Positions 20,741-29,751 of a stretch of 64,000 nt of DNA are shown here, in pieces. Made by a program: the position numbers and the translations under genes. The notes beneath the pieces are model-generated. The model had not been told where the DNA came from and did not search any database. It saw nothing but the letters and a program-made list of their open reading frames with translations. This stretch comes from Comamonas antarctica (GTDB lineage Bacteria > Pseudomonadota > Gammaproteobacteria > Burkholderiales > Burkholderiaceae_C), in NCBI RefSeq assembly GCF_013363755.1, contig NZ_CP054840.1:3589501-3653500 (forward strand). Reading direction: 5' to 3'. How positions within the stretch are numbered: position 1 is the first letter of the stretch; the number at the start of each line of letters is the position of its first letter.

Positions 20741-22084
20741 CTATCGGTGCGGCAGCGACCGCCGCTCCTGCACGACCATGGGCACGCCGCCGCGTGGCCC
20801 CAGGCTCAGCGCACGGCGCTCATGCACCGGGGGCTGCTTGTCCAGCAGGCGCAGCCGGTGGCCGCGCACGATGCTGGCCACCACCACCTTCAGCTCATAC
20901 ATCGCAAAGGCCGCGCCCAGGCAGCGGCGCGCACCGCCGCCAAAGGGAATGTATTCAAACGACGAATATTTGCGCTCGGCAAAGCGTTCGGGCCGGAAGC
21001 GCTCGGGTTCGGGATAGAGCGCAGGCCGGGCATGCAGCAGCGCGCTCGAAGCGCGCAGCACTTCGCCCGCCGGGATCGTGTAGCCCAGCAAGGCAAATGG
21101 CTTGCGCACGACCCGTGCCGAATCGACCACCGGCGGGTACAGGCGCAGGCACTCCTTGCAGACCATTTCAAGATACGGCAGCGCCGCCAGCGCGTCAGGC
21201 GCGGGCGCCGGGCCCAGGTCCTTGATTTCCTGCGCGACCCGCGCCAGCACCGCCGGCTCGCGCCCCAGCCAGTGGAAGATCCAGGCCAGCACGGTGGCCG
21301 TCGCCTCGTGCCCGGCAAACAGCAGCCCGCGCAGCTGGTCGAGGATTTGCGCGTCGTCCATGCCCGAGCCATCGTCGTAGCGCGCGGCCAGCATGCGGCC
21401 CAGCAGATCGGCGCCCGACGCCGCGCCAAGGCGGCGTTCGCGCATCTGCTCGCGCAGCAGCGCACCCAATGCCTCCACCGCGCGCTGGTTCCTGGCCCAG
21501 GGCCCCCAGCCGCTCAGCACGCGGCGCGCGGAGGGAAACAGGAAAAGAATGACATGCAGGGACTCGATGAGTTCGAGCACCGCCGCGCGGGTGCGCGCGA
21601 TCCGCGTCTCGTCCTGCATGCCGAACACCACCCGGATCATGATGTCCAGCGTGATGCGCTGGGTCACGTCGAGCATGCGAAACGGCTGCCCCACCGCGAT
21701 CTGCGCCATCTTTTCTTCGGCAACAGCCGCCATCACCGCGCCATCGGCGCGCATCGCGGGCCCGCTGAACGCGGGCGCCAGGAGGTTGCGGTCCTGCCGA
21801 TGCCGGTCGCCTGAGGTCACCACGACCGAAGCCGGGCCGAACACCGGCTCGATGAAGCTCCCGTCCCACACCTCGAAGCAGTCGGGACTGGCGGTGTAGA
21901 TCGCCCGCAGCGCGTCCGGGTGGCCGGTGAAGGTGACGGGCCGCGAGAGATACGACACCCGGAACGGGTCGCCATGGCGTGCCGCCAGGCGCGCGAGCAC
22001 CGGCGCCGGGGGCGTCAGCCCGGCCTGGAAGAAACTCAGCGGCCGCAGCCATTGCGGTCCGGGCGGCAGCGGCCCGCGTTTCAT
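20741..22084 (-). CDS. Cytochrome P450
   Basis: The 447-residue heme monooxygenase has an N-terminal proline-rich PPGP, an I-helix oxygen-activation motif (LFAGHEATATVL), a K-helix ExxR (KECLR), the PERF meander region (EPERFRPERF), and a heme-thiolate loop FGGGARRCLGAAFA with the proximal Cys. There is no membrane anchor, so it is probably soluble and needs a separate ferredoxin and reductase, neither of which is adjacent. The pattern resembles fatty-acid or terpenoid hydroxylases (CYP110/CYP4-like), but the substrate is unknown. Its ATG overlaps the stop of the upstream gene by 4 bases (ATGA), so the two are translationally coupled. Confidence 0.95.
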   Translation of the reverse strand: MKRGPLPPGPQWLRPLSFFQAGLTPPAPVLARLAARHGDPFRVSYLSRPVTFTGHPDALRAIYTASPDCFEVWDGSFIEPVFGPASVVVTSGDRHRQDRNLLAPAFSGPAMRADGAVMAAVAEEKMAQIAVGQPFRMLDVTQRITLDIMIRVVFGMQDETRIARTRAAVLELIESLHVILFLFPSARRVLSGWGPWARNQRAVEALGALLREQMRERRLGAASGADLLGRMLAARYDDGSGMDDAQILDQLRGLLFAGHEATATVLAWIFHWLGREPAVLARVAQEIKDLGPAPAPDALAALPYLEMVCKECLRLYPPVVDSARVVRKPFALLGYTIPAGEVLRASSALLHARPALYPEPERFRPERFAERKYSSFEYIPFGGGARRCLGAAFAMYELKVVVASIVRGHRLRLLDKQPPVHERRALSLGPRGGVPMVVQERRSLPHR

Positions 22085-23637
22085 GCCGGCCCCAATGCCG
22101 CCGTGTCGCGCGTGATGCCGTGGCTGGCGCTGTCGATGCCGAAGAAATCCTGCGTGGCCACGGCGTGCGACAGCGTCAACTGCCGGTCGACGGCGTCAAA
22201 GACGGTGTGCACCATGGCGATGGCGATCTGCGTTTCTTCCTCGCCAAGCGGCAGGCTCTTGAACGGATGGCCGCGGGCGGGATGGTCCTCGCCTTCGGGA
22301 TGCGCCAGGTAATGCCGGTCGGCCAGGTAATCGAGGCGCATGGCCGTGGTGCGCTCGATGGACTGCGCCAGCGCGCGGGTATTGGCAAAGAAGGCCTCGC
22401 CGCTGGCTTCGAGCGCCTCGAGCAGCCAGAAACGCAAGGCCGGCGATTCATGTGCAATGGCCAGCTTGGTGAAGCGGGCGATATTGCTGCGGTGCACGTC
22501 GGTGCCCGGGTCGAGGAACAGGAATTCCAGCGTGCTGCTGGCGCTCCAGCCCAGCGCGTCGTCCATGCCGAGGGCATCCCAATCGTTGAGAAACAACGCG
22601 CTGTGCGTCTCCAGCGCCTGTACCCAGCGGTTGAAGGCCCGCTCGGCGGGGCTGGCCGGCGACTTGAAACGCAGCGCGTAGCGGTTCAGGTCGCGGTAGC
22701 CCATGATGTCCATCACCCACATTGGAATGAAGCGCTGCAGGCGGTGCAACGGGGACAGCGGGCCGCTGGCCTGCAGCCACGCATAGAAGGGGTGGCGCGC
22801 CGCGCGGGCCTTGCGGCCTTCCAATACGCGTTGCACCTGGATGTTGCGGCCCGTGGCGGCAAGCTCCTGCGCCGGCGCTCCTGCCGGCTTGTGGCGCATC
22901 GGCGGCAGCGGCGCGCGCGTGCGCTGCGGCACGATTCCACGCTCGACGTAGTTGCGCGCATAGCCGTGGAAGCAGTCATGCATGCCGAAGAAGATATCGA
23001 ACATCGCATTGGCCAGCGCCAGGCCTTTCTCGCGCCGCACCGGGTCGAGTTCCTGGCGGTCGAAGATGCCTTCGGACGCAATCACATGTCCGCGTTCACG
23101 CTGCAGGTGGTAATCGCCAAAATAGCGGTATTCGACCTGTGTCTGCTGGCGCAGCGCGGCCGTGATCGGGCAGATGGCGCTGAAGAAGGCGTTGCCGCAG
23201 GCTTCGCCGGCCTCCGAGTGGGCGAACCTGAGCAAGGGATCACCAGTGTCGTCCATGGCCAGGCGCGCAAAGTCGAACGCATAGCCCCGGAACGGCTCGG
23301 TTTCGGCGGCTTGGAACAGCCACCACAGCGTGTCGGATGCGCGCCAGCCCAGCTTCTCGTCGAGATGCAGCTTGCGCCAATCCTCGATGAAAAGCCGCGA
23401 GTGGGTTTCATCCTCTTCGGTATTGCCGTTGATCACTTCCTCGAACTGGTTGGATACCCCGGCAAAGCGGATGAACCACAGGTTCATGTCGCGGAAGTTC
23501 ATGACGAAGTTCGCCATGATCGGCGCAATGTCGAGCTTGATGTGCGCAGGCACGCGGGGGTCGCGGATCCAGCTGAAGAACGGGTGGGCAGCGAGACGCT
23601 CCTTGCGTTGCGCGGCCAGCGCCAGAATGGTTTTCAT
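22081..23637 (-). CDS. Tandem-duplicated heme-oxygenase-fold-like protein, putative diiron/iron-redox enzyme
   Basis: The 518-residue protein is an internal duplication. Residues about 10-190 and 276-456 align with an almost constant offset of 266: R-x-x-x-x-HPF near each start, RD-x-N (49/315), ETHS (77/343), LGW-x-AS (96/362), and EA-x-EA-x-G-x-AFF (142/407). The first unit carries H177-x3-E181-x2-H184, the pattern of the last ligand group in heme-oxygenase-like diiron oxidases, and a later HDCFH. The second unit has a disrupted version (H442..H446..H452). No signal peptide was found. The start at 23637 has an AGGAGG site 8 bases upstream; the frame upstream is antisense to prfC's leader. 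It is coupled to the P450. The exact family is inferred, not certain. Confidence 0.7.
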   Translation of the reverse strand: MKTILALAAQRKERLAAHPFFSWIRDPRVPAHIKLDIAPIMANFVMNFRDMNLWFIRFAGVSNQFEEVINGNTEEDETHSRLFIEDWRKLHLDEKLGWRASDTLWWLFQAAETEPFRGYAFDFARLAMDDTGDPLLRFAHSEAGEACGNAFFSAICPITAALRQQTQVEYRYFGDYHLQRERGHVIASEGIFDRQELDPVRREKGLALANAMFDIFFGMHDCFHGYARNYVERGIVPQRTRAPLPPMRHKPAGAPAQELAATGRNIQVQRVLEGRKARAARHPFYAWLQASGPLSPLHRLQRFIPMWVMDIMGYRDLNRYALRFKSPASPAERAFNRWVQALETHSALFLNDWDALGMDDALGWSASSTLEFLFLDPGTDVHRSNIARFTKLAIAHESPALRFWLLEALEASGEAFFANTRALAQSIERTTAMRLDYLADRHYLAHPEGEDHPARGHPFKSLPLGEEETQIAIAMVHTVFDAVDRQLTLSHAVATQDFFGIDSASHGITRDTAALGPA

Positions 23638-23950
23638 CGCACAGCCTCCTCGTTGGCGGCAGCGCGCGTCGATGGTTCCGCGTTGCATGCCGCCGACTCG
23701 ATGGTCCCAGAAGCCGGAGCCCGGCCATGCCATCCATGCAGATGTCGGCATGCCATCAACGCCGCATCGCGCATGCCCCATGGCGGCCGCGTTTATTCCC
23801 GCCGCGCCCCATTGCTGCGCTGTGGTCGCTAAAATCCTGGTCTTCCCCGGGCCCCGTCTGCCGGCGCTGTACCAGCGCCCCGCACGTATGCGCGCCTGTC
23901 CGCCTCCCTGCCGCACGCTTTGCCGCGAGCGGCCACGCACCCGTACCAAA
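23638..23950. other. Divergent intergenic region (313 bases)
   Basis: Holds the strong AGGAGG ribosome site (23646-23651) of the duplicated-domain gene and presumably the promoters of that gene and prfC. No convincing -35/-10 pair, terminator or gene was seen. The end nearest prfC is open in the prfC frame but shows no family-like sequence. Confidence 0.6.
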
Positions 23951-25576
23951 GTGTCCTACGCTTCTGAAACCCGGCGCCGCCGCACGTTCGCCATCATTTC
24001 CCACCCGGACGCGGGCAAGACCACGCTGACCGAAAAGCTGTTGCTGTTCTCGGGCGCGATCCAGATCGCGGGCGCCGTCAAGGGCCGCAAGGCCAGCCGC
24101 CATGCCACGTCCGACTGGATGGAAATCGAAAAGCAGCGCGGCATCTCGGTGGCCTCGTCGGTCATGCAGATGTCGTACCGCGACCATGTCGTGAACCTGC
24201 TCGACACCCCGGGCCACAAGGACTTCTCCGAAGACACCTACCGCGTGCTGACGGCCGTCGACTCGGCACTGATGGTCATCGATGCGGCCAACGGCGTCGA
24301 AGCCCAGACGCGCCGGCTGATCGAGGTCTGCCGCCAGCGCGACACGCCCATCATCACCTTCGTCAACAAGATGGACCGCGAAGTGCGCGACCCGCTGGAC
24401 ATCATGGACGAGGTCGAGCGCGAACTCGGCATGCCCTGCTGCCCCATGACCTGGCCCGTGGGCCAGGGCAAGAGCTTCGGCGGCATCATCAACCTGCGCA
24501 CGCGCACCATGACGGTGTTCGAATCGGGCAGCGAGCGCCGTCCGCAGGATTTCGAGACCATTCCACTGAGCGATGTCGACAAGCTGCGCGCGCGCTTCGG
24601 CGACACCTTCGACACCGCGATGGAAAGCATGGAACTGGCCGTGGGCGCATCGCCGGAATGGGACCATGAGGCATTCCTCGCCGGCAAGCTGACGCCGGTG
24701 TTCTTCGGCTCCGGCGTGAACAACTTCGGCGTGATGGAAGTGCTCGATGCACTGGTCGACATGTCGCCCCCGCCGGGTCCGCGCACCAGCACGCTGGTGG
24801 TCAACAAGCAGCCCGTGGTCAAGACCATCGAGCCCGACGACAAGGGCTTCTCGGGCGTGGTGTTCAAGGTCCAGGCCAACATGGACGCCAACCACCGCGA
24901 CCGCATCGCGTTCGTGCGCGTGGCCTCGGGCCGCTATGTGCCGGGCATGAAGCTGCGCGTGCAGCGCACCGGCAAGGACATGCGCCCGACCTCGGTCGTG
25001 ACCTTCATGAGCCAGCGCCGCGAAGCCGTCGAGGAAGCCTATGCGGGCGACATCATCGGCTTCACCATCCATGGCGGCGTGCAGCTCGGCGACACCATCA
25101 CCGATGGCGCGGCGCTGCAGTTCACCGGCCTGCCGTTCTTCGCACCCGAAATGTTCATGACCGTGGTGCTGAAGAACCCGCTGCGCACCAAGCAGCTGCA
25201 GCAGGGCCTGGCCCAGCTCGGCGAGGAAGGCGCGATCCAGGTGTTCAAGCCCGATGCCGGCGGCAACATGCTGCTGGGCGCGATCGGCCAGCTGCAGTTC
25301 GAAGTCGTGCAGCACCGCCTCAAGGCCGAGTACGACGCCGACATCCGCCTCGAAGCCTGCCAGTACACGGGCGCGCGCTGGATCACCGCCGACACCCCGG
25401 CCGAGCTGCGCGAATTCGAGAACGCCTATGTGCTACGCATGGCGCACGACGCTGCCGGCACCCTGGCCTACCTGTGCACCTCGCCCTACGACGTGCGCCT
25501 GGCCCAGGAGCGTTTCCCCAAGATCCACTTCCATCCGCTGCGCGAGCACGCGGGCTTGTCGCTGAGCAACAGCTGA
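23951..25576 (+). CDS. prfC: Peptide chain release factor 3
   Basis: GTPase that recycles RF1/RF2 from the ribosome after termination. The 541-residue protein has G1 SHPDAGKTTLTEK, G2 region RGISVASSV, G3 DTPGHKDFSEDTYR and G4 NKMDRE, followed by EF-G-like domains II and III. The start is assigned to the GTG at 23951 (MSYASETRRRRTFAI), where the family similarity begins; an ATG 21 codons upstream would add arginine/cysteine-rich sequence with no family match. There is no obvious Shine-Dalgarno sequence. Confidence 0.95.
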   Translation: MSYASETRRRRTFAIISHPDAGKTTLTEKLLLFSGAIQIAGAVKGRKASRHATSDWMEIEKQRGISVASSVMQMSYRDHVVNLLDTPGHKDFSEDTYRVLTAVDSALMVIDAANGVEAQTRRLIEVCRQRDTPIITFVNKMDREVRDPLDIMDEVERELGMPCCPMTWPVGQGKSFGGIINLRTRTMTVFESGSERRPQDFETIPLSDVDKLRARFGDTFDTAMESMELAVGASPEWDHEAFLAGKLTPVFFGSGVNNFGVMEVLDALVDMSPPPGPRTSTLVVNKQPVVKTIEPDDKGFSGVVFKVQANMDANHRDRIAFVRVASGRYVPGMKLRVQRTGKDMRPTSVVTFMSQRREAVEEAYAGDIIGFTIHGGVQLGDTITDGAALQFTGLPFFAPEMFMTVVLKNPLRTKQLQQGLAQLGEEGAIQVFKPDAGGNMLLGAIGQLQFEVVQHRLKAEYDADIRLEACQYTGARWITADTPAELREFENAYVLRMAHDAAGTLAYLCTSPYDVRLAQERFPKIHFHPLREHAGLSLSNS

Positions 25577-25593
25577 TTGAGATTGCCGTTTTG

Positions 25594-26403
25594 ATGTCCC
25601 AGGAAAATTTGCTGCCTTTGGCGCAGTGGCCCCGCCCTGCTGCGGGCCAGTTGCTCGGTGTGCTCACCGATATCGACGACACGCTGACCACCGAGGGCGA
25701 AGTGCCCGAACATGTGGTCGCATCGATGGCCGCGCTGCACGCCGCCGGCCTGAAGATCGTGCCCATCACCGGCCGCCCGGTGGGCTGGAGCGAGCCGTTC
25801 GCGCGCGTCTGGCCGGTCGATGCGATCGTGGCCGAAAACGGTGCCGTGGCGCTGCGCCGCAACGCGCAAGGCGGCCTCGACAAGCTGTACCAACAGGATG
25901 AAGCCACGCGCCGCGCGAACTACGCGCGCATGCAGCAGGTGCTCGAACAGATCGAGGCTCAGGTACCCGGTGCGCGCCGCGCCACCGACTCGGCCGGCCG
26001 CGAATGCGACATTGCCGTCGACCACAGCGAGTTCACCCATCTGCCCCAGGCACAGATCGACGAATGCGTGGCCATCATGCGCGCCGCCGGCATGAATGCC
26101 ACCGTGAGCTCGATCCACATCAACGGCTGGTTTGGCGCGCACAACAAGTGGGAAGGCGCGCAGTGGATCGTGCGCACGCTGTTCGGCCGCGACCTGGCCG
26201 GCGAACTCGACCGCTGGGTCTACATCGGGGACTCCACCAATGACCAGCTGATGTTCGAGCGTTTCGGCCACAGCTTTGGCGTGGCGAACATCGCACGCTT
26301 CGTGCCCCAGCTCACCCACCTGCCGCGCTACGTAACGCCCAGCGAGCGCGGCGACGGTTTCGTCGAACTCTCCAGGGCGATCCTGGCCACCGCCAACGCT
26401 TGA
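25594..26403 (+). CDS. HAD-IIB family hydrolase (sugar-phosphatase-like)
   Basis: The 269-residue protein has HAD motif I TDIDDTLTTEG, motif II (VPITGRPVG, with Thr), motif III lysine in the HNKWEG region, and motif IV YIGDSTNDQLMF. A type IIB cap is inserted in the middle. Relatives include mannosyl-3-phosphoglycerate and sucrose-6-phosphate phosphatases, but the substrate is open. It starts 17 bases after prfC and is probably co-transcribed. A strong 15-bp hairpin follows its stop. Confidence 0.85.
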   Translation: MSQENLLPLAQWPRPAAGQLLGVLTDIDDTLTTEGEVPEHVVASMAALHAAGLKIVPITGRPVGWSEPFARVWPVDAIVAENGAVALRRNAQGGLDKLYQQDEATRRANYARMQQVLEQIEAQVPGARRATDSAGRECDIAVDHSEFTHLPQAQIDECVAIMRAAGMNATVSSIHINGWFGAHNKWEGAQWIVRTLFGRDLAGELDRWVYIGDSTNDQLMFERFGHSFGVANIARFVPQLTHLPRYVTPSERGDGFVELSRAILATANA

Positions 26404-26419
26404 CGCAGACCATAGCCCG

Positions 26420-26452
26420 CGCCATTGGCGATGGCATCCATCGCCAATGGCG
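26420..26452. repeat. Perfect 15-bp inverted repeat after the HAD gene
   Basis: CGCCATTGGCGATGG-CAT-CCATCGCCAATGGCG lies 17 bases after the HAD stop. A smaller TGTCGG/CCGACA hairpin follows at 26471-26488. There is no T run, so it is either a Rho-independent-like stop without a tail, an mRNA 3'-end stabiliser, or an operator for the TRAP operon that begins 130 bases later. Confidence 0.55.
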
Positions 26453-26580
26453 CATGGGCTGTCGCACGAATGTCGGCAATGTCCGACAACGCCCGTGCAA
26501 TGGCCTCTTGTTCCAAGGCAACAGCACCTAAAATGCGCCAGCATTCCCGTTCCTATTCCTTACCCACAAGAGACAATGCC

Positions 26581-27567
26581 ATGCGCCTGATTCGCCGTTC
26601 CTTTGTTGCCACCTGCGTTGCGGCCGCCGCTGCTGCCGCTGCCATGCCGGCCCTTGCCCAGTCCAAGGAAGTCAAGATCGGTTACGCGCTGGCAATCAAC
26701 TCGCACTATGGCGCGGCCGCCCAGGCCTGGGCCGACTCGGTGGAAAAGAGCACCAGCAACGCGTTCAAGTTCAAGCAGTTCCCGGCCTCGGCCCTGGGCG
26801 GCGAGCGCGAGCTGATCGAAGGCCTGCAGCTGGGCACGGTCGAGGCGGTGATCGTCTCCACCGGCGCGCTGAGCAACTTCGTGCCCGACGTCGGCGTGGT
26901 CGACATCCCCTTCCTGTTCCGCGACACCGCCCATGCGCGTGCCGTGCTGGACGGCGCCTTCGGCCAGGACCTGCTGGGCAAGTTCCACAAGCGCGGCCTG
27001 ATCGCGCTGGCCTGGGGCGAACAGGGCTTTCGCCACCTGACCAACAACAAGCACGCGGTGCAGAACGTGGCCGACCTCAAGGGCCTGAAGATCCGCGTGA
27101 CGGAAAACCCGGTGCACATCACCGCCTTCCGCACCCTGGGCGCTTCGCCCACGCCCATGTCCTGGCCCGAAGTGATCGGCGCGCTGCAGCAGGGCACCAT
27201 CGACGGCCAGGAAAACCCGATCTCGGTGCTGTCGTCGGCCAAGCTGTGGCAAGTGCAAAAGCACCTGACGCTGAGCGCGCATGTCTACGCGCCCGTGGCG
27301 CTGATCGTCTCGCCCAGCTTCTGGGGCAGCCTGAACGACGCGCAGAAGGCCGCGTTCACGCAAGGCGCCAAGAGCGGTGCGATGGCCTCGCGCGCGTTTG
27401 TCGACGCCGTCGAGAAGAAGGGTGTCGAGGAAGCCAAGTCGCACGGCATGCAGGTCGTGGAAAAAGTCGACCAGGCCGCATTCCGCAAGGCCCTCGAGCC
27501 GGCCTACAAGCAATACGCCACCAAGTTCGGCCAGAAGACCCTGGACGCGATCTCGAATACCAAGTGA
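26581..27567 (+). CDS. TRAP transporter substrate-binding protein (DctP family)
   Basis: The 328-residue periplasmic receptor has a signal peptide cleaved after MPALA, then QSKEVKIGYALA. It carries the DctP core, including an arginine in LKIRVTENP that pairs with substrate carboxylates, and IDGQENP. It captures an organic acid for the membrane components encoded downstream. The ligand is unknown; C4-dicarboxylates or aromatic/keto acids are possible. A hairpin in the 131-base gap before the next gene fits higher expression of the receptor than of the membrane parts. Confidence 0.92.
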   Translation: MRLIRRSFVATCVAAAAAAAAMPALAQSKEVKIGYALAINSHYGAAAQAWADSVEKSTSNAFKFKQFPASALGGERELIEGLQLGTVEAVIVSTGALSNFVPDVGVVDIPFLFRDTAHARAVLDGAFGQDLLGKFHKRGLIALAWGEQGFRHLTNNKHAVQNVADLKGLKIRVTENPVHITAFRTLGASPTPMSWPEVIGALQQGTIDGQENPISVLSSAKLWQVQKHLTLSAHVYAPVALIVSPSFWGSLNDAQKAAFTQGAKSGAMASRAFVDAVEKKGVEEAKSHGMQVVEKVDQAAFRKALEPAYKQYATKFGQKTLDAISNTK

Positions 27568-27612
27568 GCCTCGGCGCAGCCGGGCCCGCCGCGGCCCGCG
27601 CTGTGCATCGCA

Positions 27613-27634
27613 CCTGCCGGAGCGTTCCGGCGGG
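27613..27634 (+). promoter_or_regulatory. Intra-operon hairpin between TRAP receptor and membrane genes
   Basis: A 9-bp stem CCTGCCGGA/TCCGGCGGG with loop GCGT (one G-T pair) and no T run. Such structures often protect the upstream receptor mRNA from decay and lower expression of downstream genes. Role inferred. Confidence 0.45.
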
Positions 27635-27698
27635 CGCGCACCCCCAGGGGTGATTCCTTTTCAGAAAGCGGCTGCGCCTGTGCCTCCCGGCACGCGCC

Positions 27699-28232
27699 AT
27701 GACAGCCGATATGCCTATGCTTGAACGAATCGAACGCGCTCTGGTCGCCTGCAACCGCTGGCTGCTCATCGTGCTGCTGCTGGCCATGGCCTGCATTGTC
27801 TTTGCCAACGTGGTGCTGCGCTACACCACCGGCGACTCCATCGTCTGGGCCGAAGAAGTCGCGCGCCACATGATGATCTGGGTCACCTTCCTGGGCTCGG
27901 GCCTGGTGCTGCGCTTTGGCGGCCATGTCGCCATCGACAACCTGCACCGCGCCGTGAGCACCCGCAGCGCGCGCTTCCTGCGCGCCGTCGTGGTGCTTGG
28001 CATTGCGGGCTTCTGCGTGTTCATGACCTATTTCTCGGTGCTCTACGTCTGGGCCACACGCTTCCAGACCACGGCCGCCACCGACATCCCGATTTCCTAT
28101 ATCTATCTCGCGATGCCCGTGGGCTTCGTGCTGATGCTGGTGCACCTGCTGTTTGTCGCCCGCAACTACATCACGGCCGGCGATTACGCCCAGTCCGACG
28201 AGATGAATGCGGACGCTGCCGCGTCCATCTGA
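27699..28232 (+). CDS. TRAP transporter small permease (DctQ family)
   Basis: The 177-residue protein has four hydrophobic segments (about residues 20-40, 55-75, 95-115 and 130-155) and the DctQ signature region VVLRYTTGDSIVWAEEVARHMMIW. It associates with DctM to form the inner-membrane transporter. ATGs 4 and 6 codons downstream are alternative starts, as no clear ribosome site precedes 27699. Confidence 0.92.
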   Translation: MTADMPMLERIERALVACNRWLLIVLLLAMACIVFANVVLRYTTGDSIVWAEEVARHMMIWVTFLGSGLVLRFGGHVAIDNLHRAVSTRSARFLRAVVVLGIAGFCVFMTYFSVLYVWATRFQTTAATDIPISYIYLAMPVGFVLMLVHLLFVARNYITAGDYAQSDEMNADAAASI

Positions 28233-28259
28233 AGACCCATCAAAAGAGGTTCAAGCACC

Positions 28260-29546
28260 ATGGGTATCACCCTTTTCATTGCCATCATCGTCCTGCTCGT
28301 GCTGGGCTTTCCGGTGGCCTTCGCGCTGGCCATCTCGGCCGCGCTGGCCGTGCTGGTCGGCGGCCGCTATCCGCAGCTGGTCGTGTTCAAGGAAATGTTC
28401 ACCGGCATCGACAGCTTTCCGCTGATGGCCGTGCCGTTCTTCATCCTCTCGGCAGAACTGATGTCGGGTGGCGCGCTGACGCATGTGCTGCTGCGCTTCG
28501 CGGCGCAGTTCGTCGGCCACCTGCGCGGCGGCCTGGGCTATGCCAACGTGCTGTCGCTGACCTTGTTCTCGGGCATTTCCGGCTCGGCCCTGGCCGATGC
28601 CGCGGGCCCGGGCTCGATGATGGTCAAGATGATGGACAAGGCCGGCTATGCGCGCCCCTACTCGGCCGCGCTCACCGCCAGCACGGCGGTGGTCGGGCCC
28701 ATCATTCCTCCTTCGGTGAGCATGATCATCTATGCGATGCAGGACGAGAATGTCTCGGTTGGCGGGCTGTTCATGGCCGGCTTCATTCCCGGCATCCTGA
28801 TCGCGCTGGCCATGGCCGGCGTCAACTGGTGGGTCTGCAAGAAGCGCAATTACCATTCGTCCGAACCGCGCCCCTCGGCGCGCGAGATGTGGGTCACCAG
28901 CTTCAAGGCGATTCCTGCGCTGATGCTCATCGTGCTGATCGTGGTCGGTATCCGCTTCGGCATCTTCACGCCGACGGAAGCCTCGGTGGTCGCGGTGTTC
29001 TATGCGCTGGTCTGCGGCAAGTGGATCTACCGCACGCTTGAATGGAAGGCGATTCCCGGCATCACCGCACGCTCGGCGATGCTCACGGCTTCGGTGCTGC
29101 TGGTCATGGCCACCTCGGCCGCGTTTGCGTGGGTGCTCACCGTGGAAGGCATACCGCAGTACCTGTCGCAGCTGATCATCAGCTGGGAGCTGTCGCCGGC
29201 GCTGTTCCTGGTGGCGGTCAATATCCTGCTGCTGGTGTTCGGCATCTTCATGGAGCCGCTGCCCGGCGTGATGATCCTGGTGCCCATCCTGGCGCCGATT
29301 GCCTTCAGCCTGGGCATCGATCCGACGCACTTCGCCATGGTCGTGATCGTCAACCTGACGCTGGGCATGATCACGCCGCCCGTGGGCGGCCTGCTGTTCG
29401 TGACCGCGGTCGCGACGCGCGTGTCGATCACCGACCTGACGCGCGAGATGCCGCTGTTCCTGCTGGCCCATCTCGCCGTGCTGATCCTGCTGACGTTCAT
29501 TCCCGAACTGTCCACCTGGCTGCCGCATTCGCTGGGCTTCCAGTAA
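28260..29546 (+). CDS. TRAP transporter large permease (DctM family)
   Basis: The 428-residue protein has about 12 membrane segments and carries the DctM blocks SGSALADAAGPGSMM and ASTAVVGPIIPPSV, plus the C-terminal LGMITPPVGGLLF. It drives sodium-coupled uptake of the receptor's ligand. It begins 27 bases after dctQ, is the last gene of the TRAP operon, and is followed by a strong terminator. Confidence 0.94.
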   Translation: MGITLFIAIIVLLVLGFPVAFALAISAALAVLVGGRYPQLVVFKEMFTGIDSFPLMAVPFFILSAELMSGGALTHVLLRFAAQFVGHLRGGLGYANVLSLTLFSGISGSALADAAGPGSMMVKMMDKAGYARPYSAALTASTAVVGPIIPPSVSMIIYAMQDENVSVGGLFMAGFIPGILIALAMAGVNWWVCKKRNYHSSEPRPSAREMWVTSFKAIPALMLIVLIVVGIRFGIFTPTEASVVAVFYALVCGKWIYRTLEWKAIPGITARSAMLTASVLLVMATSAAFAWVLTVEGIPQYLSQLIISWELSPALFLVAVNILLLVFGIFMEPLPGVMILVPILAPIAFSLGIDPTHFAMVVIVNLTLGMITPPVGGLLFVTAVATRVSITDLTREMPLFLLAHLAVLILLTFIPELSTWLPHSLGFQ

Positions 29547-29569
29547 GCCGCACGCAAAGCTCGCCCTGC

Positions 29570-29595
29570 AAGGCCCCGCATGTCGGGGCCTTTTT
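29570..29595 (+). terminator. Rho-independent terminator of the TRAP operon
   Basis: The stem AAGGCCCCG/CGGGGCCTT with loop CATGT is followed by a T run, 23 bases after the dctM stop. Confidence 0.88.
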
Positions 29596-29751
29596 CATGC
29601 CGCATCGCCAGGCGCGAGTGAGCTTGCTTCCGTCTCTGAAATATGGACTTCGGGAGTTGGATTGGCAGTTTCACAATCGCGTCAGGGACACGGCCATTGC
29701 GCGCATTGCTGCTGCCCCACCCTCGGCATTTCCTCACGCAGGGAGATGAAC

